DNA of 47,500 bases from Glandiceps talaboti (Eukaryota; Hemichordata; Enteropneusta; Spengelidae): assembly GCF_964340395.1 (NCBI RefSeq), contig NC_135571.1, forward strand, positions 12,058,940 through 12,106,439, written 5' to 3'. Position 1 is the first letter of the stretch; the number at the start of each line of letters is the position of its first letter. Positions 9,812-19,959 of this stretch are shown here, piece by piece. Both the position numbers and the translations under genes were made by a program. The notes below the pieces were generated by a model that searched no databases, was not told the origin of the DNA, and saw only the letters and a list, made by a program, of their open reading frames with translations.

Positions 9812-10409
9812 CTTCTTGTAGTTTTCTGCCGGACTTTCAGGAGGCACATAAAACATATGCATTTCTTGTGAATCTAAAGATCCTGGCGGCATAGACCTAT
9901 ATTTTAATTCTTCACGACGAGTTCTTCGCGACCTGCGAAGCCGAGGTGAAATCGTTTCATCCTGTATGTCTTCATTCTTTGAGTCTTTCTGTGCATCATC
10001 TGTACCTACAGAAGGTGGCGTTTCCTTCTGTTCATCCGTACCTACAGAGGGCGATGTTTCTACTTTATCAGCAGAATCACTGTTTGACTTTCCATCTAAA
10101 ACATCACTGTTCATTTCCTCTCCGTTTGTCGTATCTTTCGTCGTTGTTTCATCACACGTAATCTTAATTTCTGGCGTATCAACATTATTTTTTACAGGCA
10201 AGTCTTGTTCTCCTTCGTCATACCTTGCATGACGCCTCCAATATGAGTGTCTGATGTTTCTTTCCTCCTCATAATGGTAAGAATCAACATGTGTGTATCT
10301 AGGTGACTGTTTGTCTGTTTCTTGACGAATGTCTTCAGTTTGTTCAATATTGTCTGGTGTGGTTACCATGGAAACATCAGAGTTAGTGGTATCAGGGTCG
10401 ACATGCAGA
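9812..10409 (-). CDS. PPP1R12: Large acidic and low-complexity exon, MYPT-like protein
   Basis: This 598-nt exon supplies one base of a split Ser codon and then 199 codons (residues 39-237). The acceptor is AACAG before 10409 and the donor is AAG|GTTTGT after 9812. The protein is hydrophilic and probably disordered: Asp/Glu/Thr/Ser-rich, with a short internal duplication (ETSPSVGTDEQK and ETPPSVGTDDAQK) and then a basic stretch SPRLRRSRRTRREELKYRS. It ends in PPESPAENYKK, which leads into the coiled-coil exon. In MYPT proteins the region between the ankyrin repeats and the C-terminal coil is poorly conserved apart from ROCK-phosphorylated RRST-type sites. A basic Arg-Thr cluster is present here, but no canonical RRSTQGVTL-like or RRSTGVSFW-like motif is seen. 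The open frame of more than 600 nt in AT-rich DNA, with matching phases on both sides, makes coding status very likely. The family name depends on the next two exons. Confidence 0.85.
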
Positions 10410-10659
10410 CTGTTAATTTGAATGATACAATATTAGTCAATATTACATGCAAGTAAAACACTCCATGATTTCATCACATTCAGCTTTGATTATGACACTT
10501 TGAATCGCATTCTTCTATATGTTAATTATTGTTAGACAGCCAATGATTTGGAGTCAGGAAACATATTTTTATGAAAACCACCTGGTATTAGAGTAATAAC
10601 CAAATACATGACAGAGATCCATAACATGCAAAACAGTTGTCACACCTGGTGTAGCAGAA

Positions 10660-10890
10660 ACAAAGATGCTACTGTAACATTTTGATAAACCAGAGTAGTC
10701 TTTTTTTTAAGGTTACCATGGTGACGATAACCTGGTATAGTACAAAGATGCCACTGAACATTTTGATAAACCAGAGTAATCATTTTGTCAAGATTACCAT
10801 GGTGACGATAACCTGGTATAGTACAAAGATGCCACCGAACATTTTGATAACCGAGACCACTTTTTGTCAAGGTTACCATGGTGATGACAC
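10660..10890. repeat. Tandem repeat, unit about 75 bp, with ACCATGGTGAC
   Basis: Three units contain GGTTACCATGGTGACGATAA then CCTGGTATAGTACAAAGATG, within the intron 10410-11400. The palindromic core resembles an RFX X-box, but this may be chance. Confidence 0.8.
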
Positions 10891-11400
10891 TGATATCATC
10901 TCACTCAGCAGGTGTATTTAAAAATCCATTAAAATTTTGTGCCCACTTTCTGGCTGATGAAAATAAAGTAAAATATTGAATTCAAAAGTCTAAGTATTTG
11001 TGGAACACATGTAGTGACACATAAAGATCTAGGCTTAATGCAAAGACTGTAGCAAAAGTTACATATTACTAGGAAGTCAGCACGAAAAGTTATCATTTCA
11101 GGATCTTAAGAATATATTCCCAATAAAACTTACCACTGTATGAGAAAACAAATATAGAATCCAGCAAAATGCTCAATTTTTGTAAGGAGTTTATTTCCAC
11201 TAAAGTTGCTGGTGTTTTTTCTACTAAAATAAAACACCAGTAAAATTGGTTTTACTCATATTTACTATGTATATCTGGCCAAAAAAGTACAAATCTAACC
11301 AAGAAACAAACAACAAATTAATTTTTTTAAATTAAAACCATAAAAACTGTATTTCACAGTACTTGTTTTTATGTTCATTATAAATTAATTTCATACATAC

Positions 11401-11435
11401 CTTGAGCTATTTCTATTTGCATCTGTTATACTATC
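11401..11435 (-). CDS. PPP1R12: Short 35-nt exon, MYPT-like protein
   Basis: The exon is bounded by CTTACAG before 11435 and CAAG|GTATGT after 11401, both close to consensus. It enters in phase 0, encodes DSITDANRNSS, and ends with AG, which joins the T at 10409 to make Ser (AGT). The other two frames meet stops at once (TAA, TAG), so only this frame fits, and it fits both neighbours exactly. The residues are hydrophilic and continue the disordered middle region. No motif is recognised in them; the call rests on splice sites and phase. Confidence 0.72.
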
Positions 11436-11444
11436 CTGTAAGAG

Positions 11445-11690
11445 AAAAAGATATAAGTTGAGTTAGGTAATTTTTGTGTCCACTGACAGCAGGGCTTAGG
11501 TACAAATATACCTAACTCTGCTAGCTCGTGCAGGAGTTATAAGTTTAGTTAGGTAATTATTGTGTCTACTGACAGTAGTGCTAACGGTACAAATATACCT
11601 AACTCTGCTAGCTTGCGCAGGGGGTCATAAGTTGAGTTAGGTAAATATTGTGTCTACTGACAGTGTTATGAGTTGAGTTAGGCAAGTCTT
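11445..11690. repeat. Tandem repeat, unit about 100 bp
   Basis: Two full units and one partial, with AAGTTGAGTTAGGTAA and then TACAAATATACCTAACTCTG. The two halves of a unit, GAGTTAGGTA and TACCTAACTC, are also inverted. Confidence 0.75.
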
Positions 11691-12184
11691 GTCTTGCCAT
11701 AAAGAGTTCAGCAAGCAAGTCCTAAAAGTATGCTAAAAATGTGTCAAATGCAGACATTCTTGCCGGGTCAAAGAACTTCCAGAAGTATTTTCCAGAAGAA
11801 TTCCAAATGTTGCTATCATTTCTGTCTTACAAAAGGGCATTTGTTCCTTATTTTTTAGATCACTTTGATATTTCTTGTGAACTTTTGTACGTGAAATGTA
11901 CTAAGCCTTTGGCAGTGATAATATACAAAACACCTTCTGTGTATCTGTGTCACCGCCTCTATGCATCAATTCCGTAAAGACCTACTTGTCTTAAATAAAG
12001 AGAGCTATTCATTGGGTCTTAGATGGACAGACAATGCAACGATTCAGGTGTTTTTTTTACCAAACCTGTTGTGTGTTTTACAACAAGTGTCTGGTCTGTA
12101 CAGTCGATAGATTCTGTATTACCACTTGTTCACAAAAGATCAGAGCTGAAACTAGACTGCTTTGTGAAAGCTTGTTCCCCATCC

Positions 12185-12330
12185 TTTGAAATGTGCTCTT
12201 TTAATTCTCAAAACTTTGCGAACTTTTAGTACGTACCTTTTAGATACGCAGCAAAAAATACGTCCCAAAATGTAAATAAACTCAGCATGTACTCTTTTAA
12301 TTTGCAAAACTTTGCGAACTTTTAATATTT
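12185..12330. repeat. Two copies of a CTCTTTTAATT / AACTTTGCGAACTTTTA segment
   Basis: The copies start near 12190 and 12291, about 100 bp apart. The surrounding 11700-12180 shows nothing recognisable. Confidence 0.6.
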
Positions 12331-12362
12331 TATTGGTGTGAGTCAGTTCTTCAACTTTTCCA

Positions 12363-12572
12363 ATAACACAGTCCCTTATAAAGTTAGTGTTTATTGGGGC
12401 AGTTATGTAATGTCCAAATATAGTATATTTTTCAGCTCAGGATGCTACTTATACACTGTTTATGTCACTATAACAGTTGGGGTCCACTGATTGGATGAAC
12501 AACTTTTTGTGCTGAGTGAGGGACTTTGACCAGACATGGTTTCGATAGAGACCACATTGGCATCCAGACCAG
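12363..12572 (+). mobile_element. Dispersed element tail, copy 1
   Basis: About 210 bp similar to 15148-15362 and, inverted, to 44822-45040. It begins AATAACACAGTCCCTTATAA and ends TTGGCATCCAGAC. No coding capacity. This copy has no adjacent 49-bp array. Confidence 0.85.
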
Positions 12573-12644
12573 TGTGTACTCTAATGATAGCCAAATTTTG
12601 TTGTTGTGAGTTAAAATGAGAAAAACTGGGATTTCTTTTGAGTC

Positions 12645-13046
12645 ACCACATAGTAAGAGATAAGGGAACAAGAAATTTTGGAGCGTCACTAGAAATTGTG
12701 TGTGTCAGTGGTGTGTCAAATTGGCTTAGAGGGCACACTCATGGTCACCACATAGTAAGAGATAGGGGAACACCAAATTTTGGTGCGTCACTAGAAATTG
12801 TGTGCGCCAGTGGCGCGTCAAATTGGCTTAGAGGGTACACTGGTCACAACATAGTAAGAGATAGGGGAACACCAAATTTTGGTGCGTCACTAGAAATTGT
12901 GTGCGTCAGTGGCGCGTCAAATTGGCTTAGAGGGTACACTGGTCACAACATAGTAAGAGATAGGGGAACACCAAATTTTGGTGCGTCACTAGAAATTGTG
13001 TGCGTCAGTGGCGCATCAAATTGGCTTAGAGGGTACACTGATCCAG
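12645..13046. repeat. Four tandem units of about 99 bp
   Basis: Units begin CACATAGTAAGAGATAGGGG and end GGCTTAGAGGGTACACTG. Because 99 is a multiple of 3, a 150-residue open frame (12638-13090, plus) runs through with a 33-residue protein repeat (core NFGASLEIVCVSGASNWLRG). There is no recognisable domain and it lies in an intron of an opposite-strand gene, so coding is unlikely. Confidence 0.85.
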
Positions 13047-13269
13047 ACTATAGGGACTACAGACTATATTCCCTAAGCATCCAACTTTAGTTCACAGACT
13101 CAGACATTGATACATTATCCAGAAATCAATACTTGGCAGACAACACCTAATAACTTTCTCGATTACCAGATTTATTTAAAACTTAAAATTTACAAACAGA
13201 TTGATATCAGGAGAAGAATCATGCCTACAGGCTGACTAGCATCTCAGTTACAAAAGTTCTTCAAACCTT

Positions 13270-14045
13270 TGCATACATACCGACACATATGTTGACAAAA
13301 GTATTTGGTATATGAAGAAATGTCACTCGATGCACATGTGAAGGACTTATACCTATGCAGATACACGACACCAATATAAATGTGTATATATTGAAAATTT
13401 ACCTTATTGCTATGTGAAACCTTTGCACACTGTATATATTGACAAAAATAACTGGAATAAATAAAATTTCACCCTGTCGCCGTGTGAAAACTTTGCATAT
13501 ATACCCAACACATATTAACAAAAGTAACTGCATGGAGTAAATAAAATTTCACCCTGTCGCAATGTGAAAGCTTTGCATATACACCCAATATATATTGACA
13601 ACATTAATTCATATATTAAAAAAATCTTACCCTATCACCAAATGAAAACTTTGTACATACACATCGATATATAGTATATTGACAAAAACAACTGTAATAA
13701 ATAAAATTTCACCCTGTCGCCATGTGAAAACTTTGCATATACACCCAACACATATTGACAAAAGTAACTGGAGTAAATAAAATTTCACCCTGTCACCATG
13801 TGAAAGCTTTGCACATACACACCGATATATACTGACAACATTAATTCATATAAAAAAAATCTTACCCTATCACAAAGTGAAAACTTTGCACATACACTCC
13901 AATATATAGTATATTGACAAATACAACTGTAATAAACAAAATTTCACCCTGTCGCCATGTGAAACCTTTGTACATACACACTAATATATATTGACAAATA
14001 CAACTGGAATAAACAAAACTCCACCCTATCGCTGTGTGAAACATT
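13270..14045. repeat. Tandem array, unit about 75-100 bp
   Basis: Roughly nine degenerate units share AATAAAATTTCACCCTGTCG, then ATGTGAAAACTTTGCATATA and CAYACATATTGACAAAAGTA-like sequence. A higher-order repeat is visible: the pattern at 13445-13690 recurs at 13690-13935. Confidence 0.8.
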
Positions 14046-14317
14046 TAAACCTAGTCAAATACCACCATATCAAGTTGTCCATATCTGAAAGATCTCCTGA
14101 ACTCTAACTTATAATGTTATGATAGCACATAAAGTCCCTTGTCAAACAATGTTAGAAATTTACAGGCAGCTAAAATCATCATCATTGTGGATCAGTTCAT
14201 TTCTTTGATCTATATGAAGATGATTATATTATCAGATGATAGTGTTATTTATATTTGATAACAGCATTCCATGACCAGAGATTGAACACACTGAAGTTAT
14301 TTGTACAGTGCCTTTCT

Positions 14318-15050
14318 TGTCTAGTTCCTATATGGCATCGTTATGATTTACACCAGTCCTCCACTCACAAGTCTAGTTCCTATACAGTATCGTTACCATT
14401 TACACCTCCACTCACTAGTCTAGTTCCTATACAGTATCATTACCATTTACACCTCCACTCACAGTCTAGTTCCTATATACAGTATCGTTACCATTTACAC
14501 CTCCACTCACTAGTCTAGTTCCTATACAGTATCATTACCATTTACACCTCCACTCACAGTCTAGTTCCTATACAGTATCGTTACCATTTACACCTCCACT
14601 CACATAGTCTAGTTCCTATATTATATGGTATCGTTATGATTTACACCTCCATTCATAGTCTAGTTCCTATATGGTATCGTTACCATTTACACCTCCACTC
14701 ACTAGTCTAGTTCCTATACAGTATCATTACCATTTACACCTCCACTCACAGTCTAGTTCCTATATACAGTATCGTTACCATTTACACCTCCACTCACTAG
14801 TCTAGTTCCTATACAGTATCATTACCATTTACACCTCCACTCACTAGTCTAGTTCCTATACAGTATCATTACCATTTACACCTCCACTCACAGTCTAGTT
14901 CCTATACAGTATCGTTACCATTTACACCTCCACTCACATAGTCTAGTTCCTATATTATATGGTATCGTTATGATTTACACCTCCATTCATAGTCTAGTTC
15001 CTATATGGTATCGTTACGATTTACACCTCCACTCACAGTCTAGTTCACCC
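14318..15050 (+). repeat. 49-bp satellite array, forward orientation, about 15 units
   Basis: Units begin TCTAGTTCCTATACAGTATC and continue TTACCATTTACACCTCCACT. A block at about 14512-14670 is repeated at about 14846-15010 (334 bp apart) with its variants, showing recent higher-order duplication. The unit matches the end of the element family at 5574 and 1316. Confidence 0.93.
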
Positions 15051-15147
15051 TCTAGATGTCCTGAGATGCATGACATGCAATTTAAAATTCATCCACAGCC
15101 ACCCACACAGTCATTAACATCATGTCTTTGTTTCAATCACACAATTC

Positions 15148-15362
15148 TAACAAATAACACAGTCCCTCATAAAGTTAGTGTTTATTGGGGCAGTTATGTA
15201 ATGTCCCAAATATGGTATATTTGTCAGCTCAGGATGCTACTTATACACTGTTTATATCACTATAACAGTTGGGGTTCACTGATTGGATGAACAACGTTTT
15301 CTGCTGATTGAGGGACTTTGACTAGACGTGGTTTCGTTAGAGACCATGTTGGCATCCAGACT
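15148..15362 (+). mobile_element. Dispersed element tail, copy 2, next to the 49-bp array
   Basis: Close copy of 12363-12572, ending TTGGCATCCAGAC, with the forward array about 100 bp upstream. Together, 14318-15362 looks like one element of array plus tail. Confidence 0.85.
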
Positions 15363-15564
15363 ATATGCTTGTAGTGTTCTTTGCAGCGCATTGCGAAGCG
15401 AAGTAGAAAGCACTGCTACCAGGAATGCAAATACCCTGGGTACCCATAATGACACTCAAACGTCATGAGGCTCTGTAAACACATGTTTCTTGTTTCATCT
15501 CAGAAATAGTACAGTTAATCACTATACTGATAACACCTGCTATTATCACAACCTCACACTTCAT

Positions 15565-15690
15565 ATCTCTTCACAGAGAGAGAGAGACAACAACAGATAG
15601 ATAGATCAGACAGATAGCTGGCAAGGCTACATCAATAGCATTTCAAATCCTTCACTCCCACCCCATCCCTTTCAGAGAGACAGACATCAC
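15565..15690 (+). repeat. AGA/GATA/CAGA-rich simple sequence
   Basis: Short runs such as AGAGAGAGAGA and GATAGATAGATC lie close together, with CAGACAGATAG following. Confidence 0.6.
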
Positions 15691-15976
15691 CAGACAGCTA
15701 ACCAGCCAAATGAACACTAATTAATGGCAGCACCTGCTACTATCACCATGACAACAACGATGGACCACTCTCTACTGACGTCAACAATCGTTAGTATAGC
15801 TGGGCAAGACAGATTAACATTGCAATTAAAATGTACAGAGATCAACTTTCTGAGCTTAGACACATGATTCCAGGGATTAATTGACCAGGGGTCAGAGGTC
15901 AAAGGTCAGCTCTCAGGTGACAAATACATGCTTGTATCAATTAATATTAAAGGGCAAGAGGTAACAGACTGTTTAC

Positions 15977-15995
15977 CTTCTTGCTGGAGGTCAGA
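15977..15995 (-). other. Candidate 19-nt microexon (possible poison exon)
   Basis: On the minus strand TTGTTTCAG precedes TCTGACCTCCAGCAAGAAG, which is followed by GTAAAC. If spliced between the exons at 37765 and 11435 it would add SDLQQE and then GGA TAG, an immediate stop. Only the splice-site quality supports it, and short AG-to-GT spacings occur by chance in 26 kb. Confidence 0.15.
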
Positions 15996-16289
15996 CTGAA
16001 ACAACGATTGAAAGTTTTAAAAATCAACTAATCACCTACAAGTCATACAATGTAGCATTGTTTCACAAATATATATTCCTATCATCGTGTGAAGATTTTA
16101 CCGCAACAAATTACTTAAAACAAATTTCATTATTTTTTTAGAAACTTTTTGTGACATCTAAACTTTCTTTTGGTATTTTGTTTTACTTTTTGCATCACCT
16201 TGTCTTCTCTTTCTTTAAAACTTGTATAATGGGCCAATCGTCATGGAGATAGAATAAATTGATTTTATACATAGATTAAATAAAGTCTT

Positions 16290-16440
16290 CGTCCTATAGA
16301 AACAACAGTAATACAGTGCGGAATTTTGAAGTAAAGGGCCACTTACTGTTGCTATGGACAACAGTAATACAGTACTGTAAGACCACCAAGTTGAGAAGTG
16401 AAGGACCATTTACTGTTGCTATGGAAACTGTGATGGTTAT
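16290..16440. repeat. Short direct repeat with TACTGTTGCTATGG
   Basis: About 70-bp partial duplication: AACAGTAATACAGT occurs at about 16303 and 16361, and TTACTGTTGCTATGG at about 16345 and 16412. Confidence 0.6.
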
Positions 16441-16620
16441 CAGTCGCTGACGTCAAGTGCAACCACAGCAGTTCTTTCGTGAGATAAACATTCCAAGATG
16501 TAAAAGTGGACATAAACTTTAACCCCTTCAATAATGAAAACATTCCCGCCAAAATTGTTTGGACAAAATTCTTGTTTTATGTAAGTTTTTGGCATATATC
16601 AACTTCATTTTAGACTGGAA

Positions 16621-16725
16621 TTAAAGAAATGTTACTTCCTAATAAAGTAATATTATTGTAATTATGAAGTAAATATGAAGAAATGTTACTTCCTAATAAA
16701 GTAATATTATTGTAATTATGAAAAT
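16621..16725. repeat. Two tandem copies of a 54-bp AT-rich segment
   Basis: AAATGTTACTTCCTAATAAA and its continuation occur at about 16627 and 16681 with almost no differences, a recent duplication. Confidence 0.8.
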
Positions 16726-16938
16726 ATTCATATAAATTGGGTCCCCATATTATTTAAAAGTCATCTCTAGTCATGAAATGGTTAATAGAAGAACTAGTTA
16801 ATACTAGATAACGAGTGACTCCATTACATAAAATAGATTTAGTAATTATGTGATGTTTTATTGTTAAACTCATACTTCAAATTTTTGTGCAAGACAAATT
16901 ATTTTTCAACTAAAAAAGAATTTGTTTCCAAACCAATT

Positions 16939-17133
16939 ATGTATGCAGTCGTTTGTGTTGATTTATCAGCTAAATATCATGTAGTCCCTGTTGATAATTG
17001 GATTCTTCATCTTTTTGGTCTTGCAAATAATTTATTTGGGACATCAAATTATCTTACATTGACAACACTTTTGTGCACTTTCCTCATCATGGAAGGAGCC
17101 CTCTCTTGTCACCCCAGCTACTTATCTATATGA
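16939..17133 (+). pseudogene. Possible remnant ORF with a YAVVxxD...VVPxxWI-like segment
   Basis: Starting at ATG 16939 the frame reads MYAVVCVDLSAKYHVVPVDN and then WILHLFG, followed by a hydrophobic, compositionally ordinary stretch and a stop at 17131-17133. The pattern AVV...VVP..WI resembles a short N-terminal segment often seen in invertebrate proteins linked to transposon-derived families. That is a loose recollection of a pattern, not a family match. It may equally be chance. There is no partner exon and no downstream domain. Confidence 0.15.
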
Positions 17134-17180
17134 TACAGACATTTATGGCACACTCAGCCAGCACATAGGGCTGAATAGTC

Positions 17181-17287
17181 TGCACGGTACACCATGACGG
17201 GGTGCCCTCACACATCGGTTAACCCCTCCCCTCGGTGAGAGGAGGTGGTGAGGGTGGAACGTCACGACGTATAATCTTACAGTCTAC
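17181..17287. mobile_element. About 105-bp MITE, inverted relative of the 31119 element
   Basis: The ends TAGTCTGCACGGTACACCAT and CGTATAATCTTACAGTCTA are inverted. The interior is GC-rich and itself foldback (GGGTGCCCTCACACATCGGT and GGTGGTGAGGGTGGAACGTC). It matches the reverse complement of 31119-31224. No clear target duplication remains. Confidence 0.75.
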
Positions 17288-17964
17288 CCCGCTACCTACT
17301 TTATTAGTTACACTAGCCACAGGATTATTTTATTTCCCAAACAAAATGCACAGATCTGAACCAAATCTAAACATAACATGATATCAGCTAGACTGTAATT
17401 TGATAAGGAACAGACTCATTACCAAACAAGTTCATGGCGTCAGTCTATTAATAAAACTATAAATAAACAAGCGACCTATCGGTCAGAATAGCTCCGCTGT
17501 TTTTTTTTTTAATTTAATTTTTTATTTTGGTGACATGTAGAAGTGGTTCAGGTCTTCAGCTCTTCGAGTCACTATGCAGTTTTGTTTTAGCGATGCAATA
17601 AAGTGGTTAGTGGTTTCATATGATGTCTCACTATAAAACACATTTTACACAGAAGTTGGTAATGTATTGTACTTTTATACCATAGTCACCATTTTATAAC
17701 AAAAATCTACTGTTATGAAAAATTGCACAAAATCTCAGAAAAAAATGACTGGGAAATGCACACAAGAAAAAGAAAAAAAGAGGATTTTGAGGTTGGCTAT
17801 AAGTAATTCCAGTGTCTTACAGCTGTAACCCTGGAAAATTTTAATGAAGAATGAAATAAACTAGGGATCTAAAATAATTTTGAGGCAATTTGAATTTCAA
17901 TTTTCTAACAAATTTACAAAGTCAACAACATTCAACTTGTTCTAGTTGTGGTAGATATATATAG

Positions 17965-18538
17965 GGAAGAAATGTATTAATCGCCATCTTAGTTTCCGTA
18001 CGGCGACAATCTCAAGTACCCGGAAGAGAGTCATTCTCAGCCATACGTTACAGTGGTAACACTCGTTCATGTTCGGTTACCTTTCACAAAGAAAACACAA
18101 CGAAATGGTTGAAATGATCTTTTTTTAATTTCTTTTCATCACAACAACAAAATCTGCGTGATCAAAAGTGTTGTAAACTAAACCAGAAAGAATTATCGGA
18201 CTGGCTAAACTTCCCGATGAACTGGAAGGTCCTACTACATTTTTTGTACTTCCAAGTAAGCCTCGATAGTACTATAGTACGTGAGAAAATCGTCTCAAAC
18301 TAGCGATACAACTTTCAAAATATAACTTGACATGTCTTCATTTGTTAGAGTTATACAATTCAAGACGGGTTTTCACTCGAAAACAACAATTCTGTGAATA
18401 ATGACAGTGACACTCTGAACGCAGCGCGCAGCGATTTCTCGGACGATGTTACCACTGTAACGTATGGCTGACAACGACTTGCTTCCGGGTTAGTCCCTCG
18501 TGCATACGGGTGGATTGTCGGCGATTAATACATACATG
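17965..18538. mobile_element. Large foldback element, about 575 bp, CpG-containing arms
   Basis: The left arm (about 17970-18060) contains TGTATTAATCGCC and GCCATACGTTACAGTGGTAA. The right arm (about 18445-18535) contains TTACCACTGTAACGTATGGC and GGCGATTAATACATAC. The interior has no coding capacity seen. Confidence 0.75.
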
Positions 18539-18540
18539 TA

Positions 18541-19555
18541 CATCGTCTGATATTTTAATTCACAGTGTTTTTTGTGACCGGCGCCTGTCAGCAGACTCTG
18601 CCATTTTTTTCATCATTCCATTGTATTTAAACCTTGTACTTGACATTTCGCAATATTTATAATTCTCAACAAAATACCTCAACATGCCTCACTTCGCTCG
18701 TACTCAAAGCAGCCCCGCACGTAGTCCTGCTTGCATACGGAGGAATTCGGGACTCGATTCTGACAATTGTCCCTCCCCCTCCGGTGTTTAGAGTCAAGTC
18801 AGTAATACAGACTCGTGCACCCGAGGACTACCCCGCGCGGTATGATCACTGACACTGATGACATGATGAGAGAGAACCTTTTCGGATTTACATGTAAAAC
18901 GGGGAAAGATACGCAAAACATAATGCAAAGTCTGAAGCCAAATTAAAGTTGTAATTATTTTAATTATTTTTACTTGCCAAATATTTGCATTTTGGAAAGG
19001 CAAGACACGTTCATGTCGTTTAACTTTACATGTGAACTGTCGGCCATATTTAAACTTCAACCGCATGCCTGGCATGCCCTTCCTTACGCAAGTTGTCTGA
19101 ATTCTGGTTCACTGTCATTCCAAATTGCACGACAATATAGAATTAACCACAAGTTACATGTTATCTGAAAACATCACACTTTTATAGTGGGTCTGAAGTG
19201 TGATTTTAGTGAGTACTAAGAACGTCCTGTGTTGATACTCAAGATACTTGCTGTGGAAAATCGCTCGGTCGAATGAGGTCACCTTCAGCTTCTGGTCGAA
19301 TCAGGATAGAGTATGCAAATGAGGATGTTGCGGATTGGCTGATAATGTAGAAGGGTGCAGAATTGGATTTGAAGTCTACAACCCTGTTTCGAACAAACGC
19401 TTGTCATTTGGGCGCCCAATGCGTAGAATTATGACTATAGCACATATTACATTGCTTGTTTGACGTCAATAGTGTCTTTTGAAAAGTGGCAGTTTACTTA
19501 AAGTCTCGTCGACTGATTTCCAATATGGCGTCGGTCATTATGCTCATTAACATAT
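18541..19555. other. Region of raised GC/CpG, no gene recognised
   Basis: The segments 18690-18850 and 19260-19540 are richer in CG than the surroundings, and 19310-19345 holds ATGCAAAT and an inverted CCAAT motif. A promoter or an old transposon could explain this. Open frames here are short and have no recognised domain. Confidence 0.3.
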
Positions 19556-19557
19556 TC

Positions 19558-19835
19558 ATTTTTTTTTCAAATTACAAAAAAAAAAATCATAAAAAATAAA
19601 AATGAGGATGTGCTGACTTGAAATTAACAAATCTGAGTAAGCTACCCCCTGCGCATCAACACGCCAGATATCAAAGCAATCTAATAAGAGGTTTTCAAGG
19701 AGTTGATGAAAATGACATTTTATGAAAAAAAATCATAAAAAATTGAAAATGGCACAGATCAACTTGGCATGAACAAATCTGAATAGCCTCCCCCCAGGGA
19801 ACATGCACACCAAATATCGAAGAATTCCGACTGTC
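19558..19835. repeat. Two diverged copies of an A-rich plus ACAAATCTGA repeat
   Basis: AAAAATCATAAAAAATxxAAAATG, then AACAAATCTGAxTAGCxxCC, occurs at about 19577-19690 and 19725-19835. The second part resembles units in the array 27640-28160 (GAACAAATCT... CACCAAAT...), so these are probably members of one retroelement-tail family. Confidence 0.6.
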
Positions 19836-19959
19836 ACTTATGGAGTAGATAGTAAAAATATAAAAGTTTGACGGACACCTATGATTCACTCTACTCTCTA
19901 TACCTCAATACCCACCTATACCTAAAGCTACGCTTTCAGCTTTCGCTGACAGCGGAGCT

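Noticed and set aside
18634-18852. 72-residue frame in the GC-richer region as a gene
   Set aside because: No domain, no splice-supported partner exon, and length expected by chance where stop codons are rarer.
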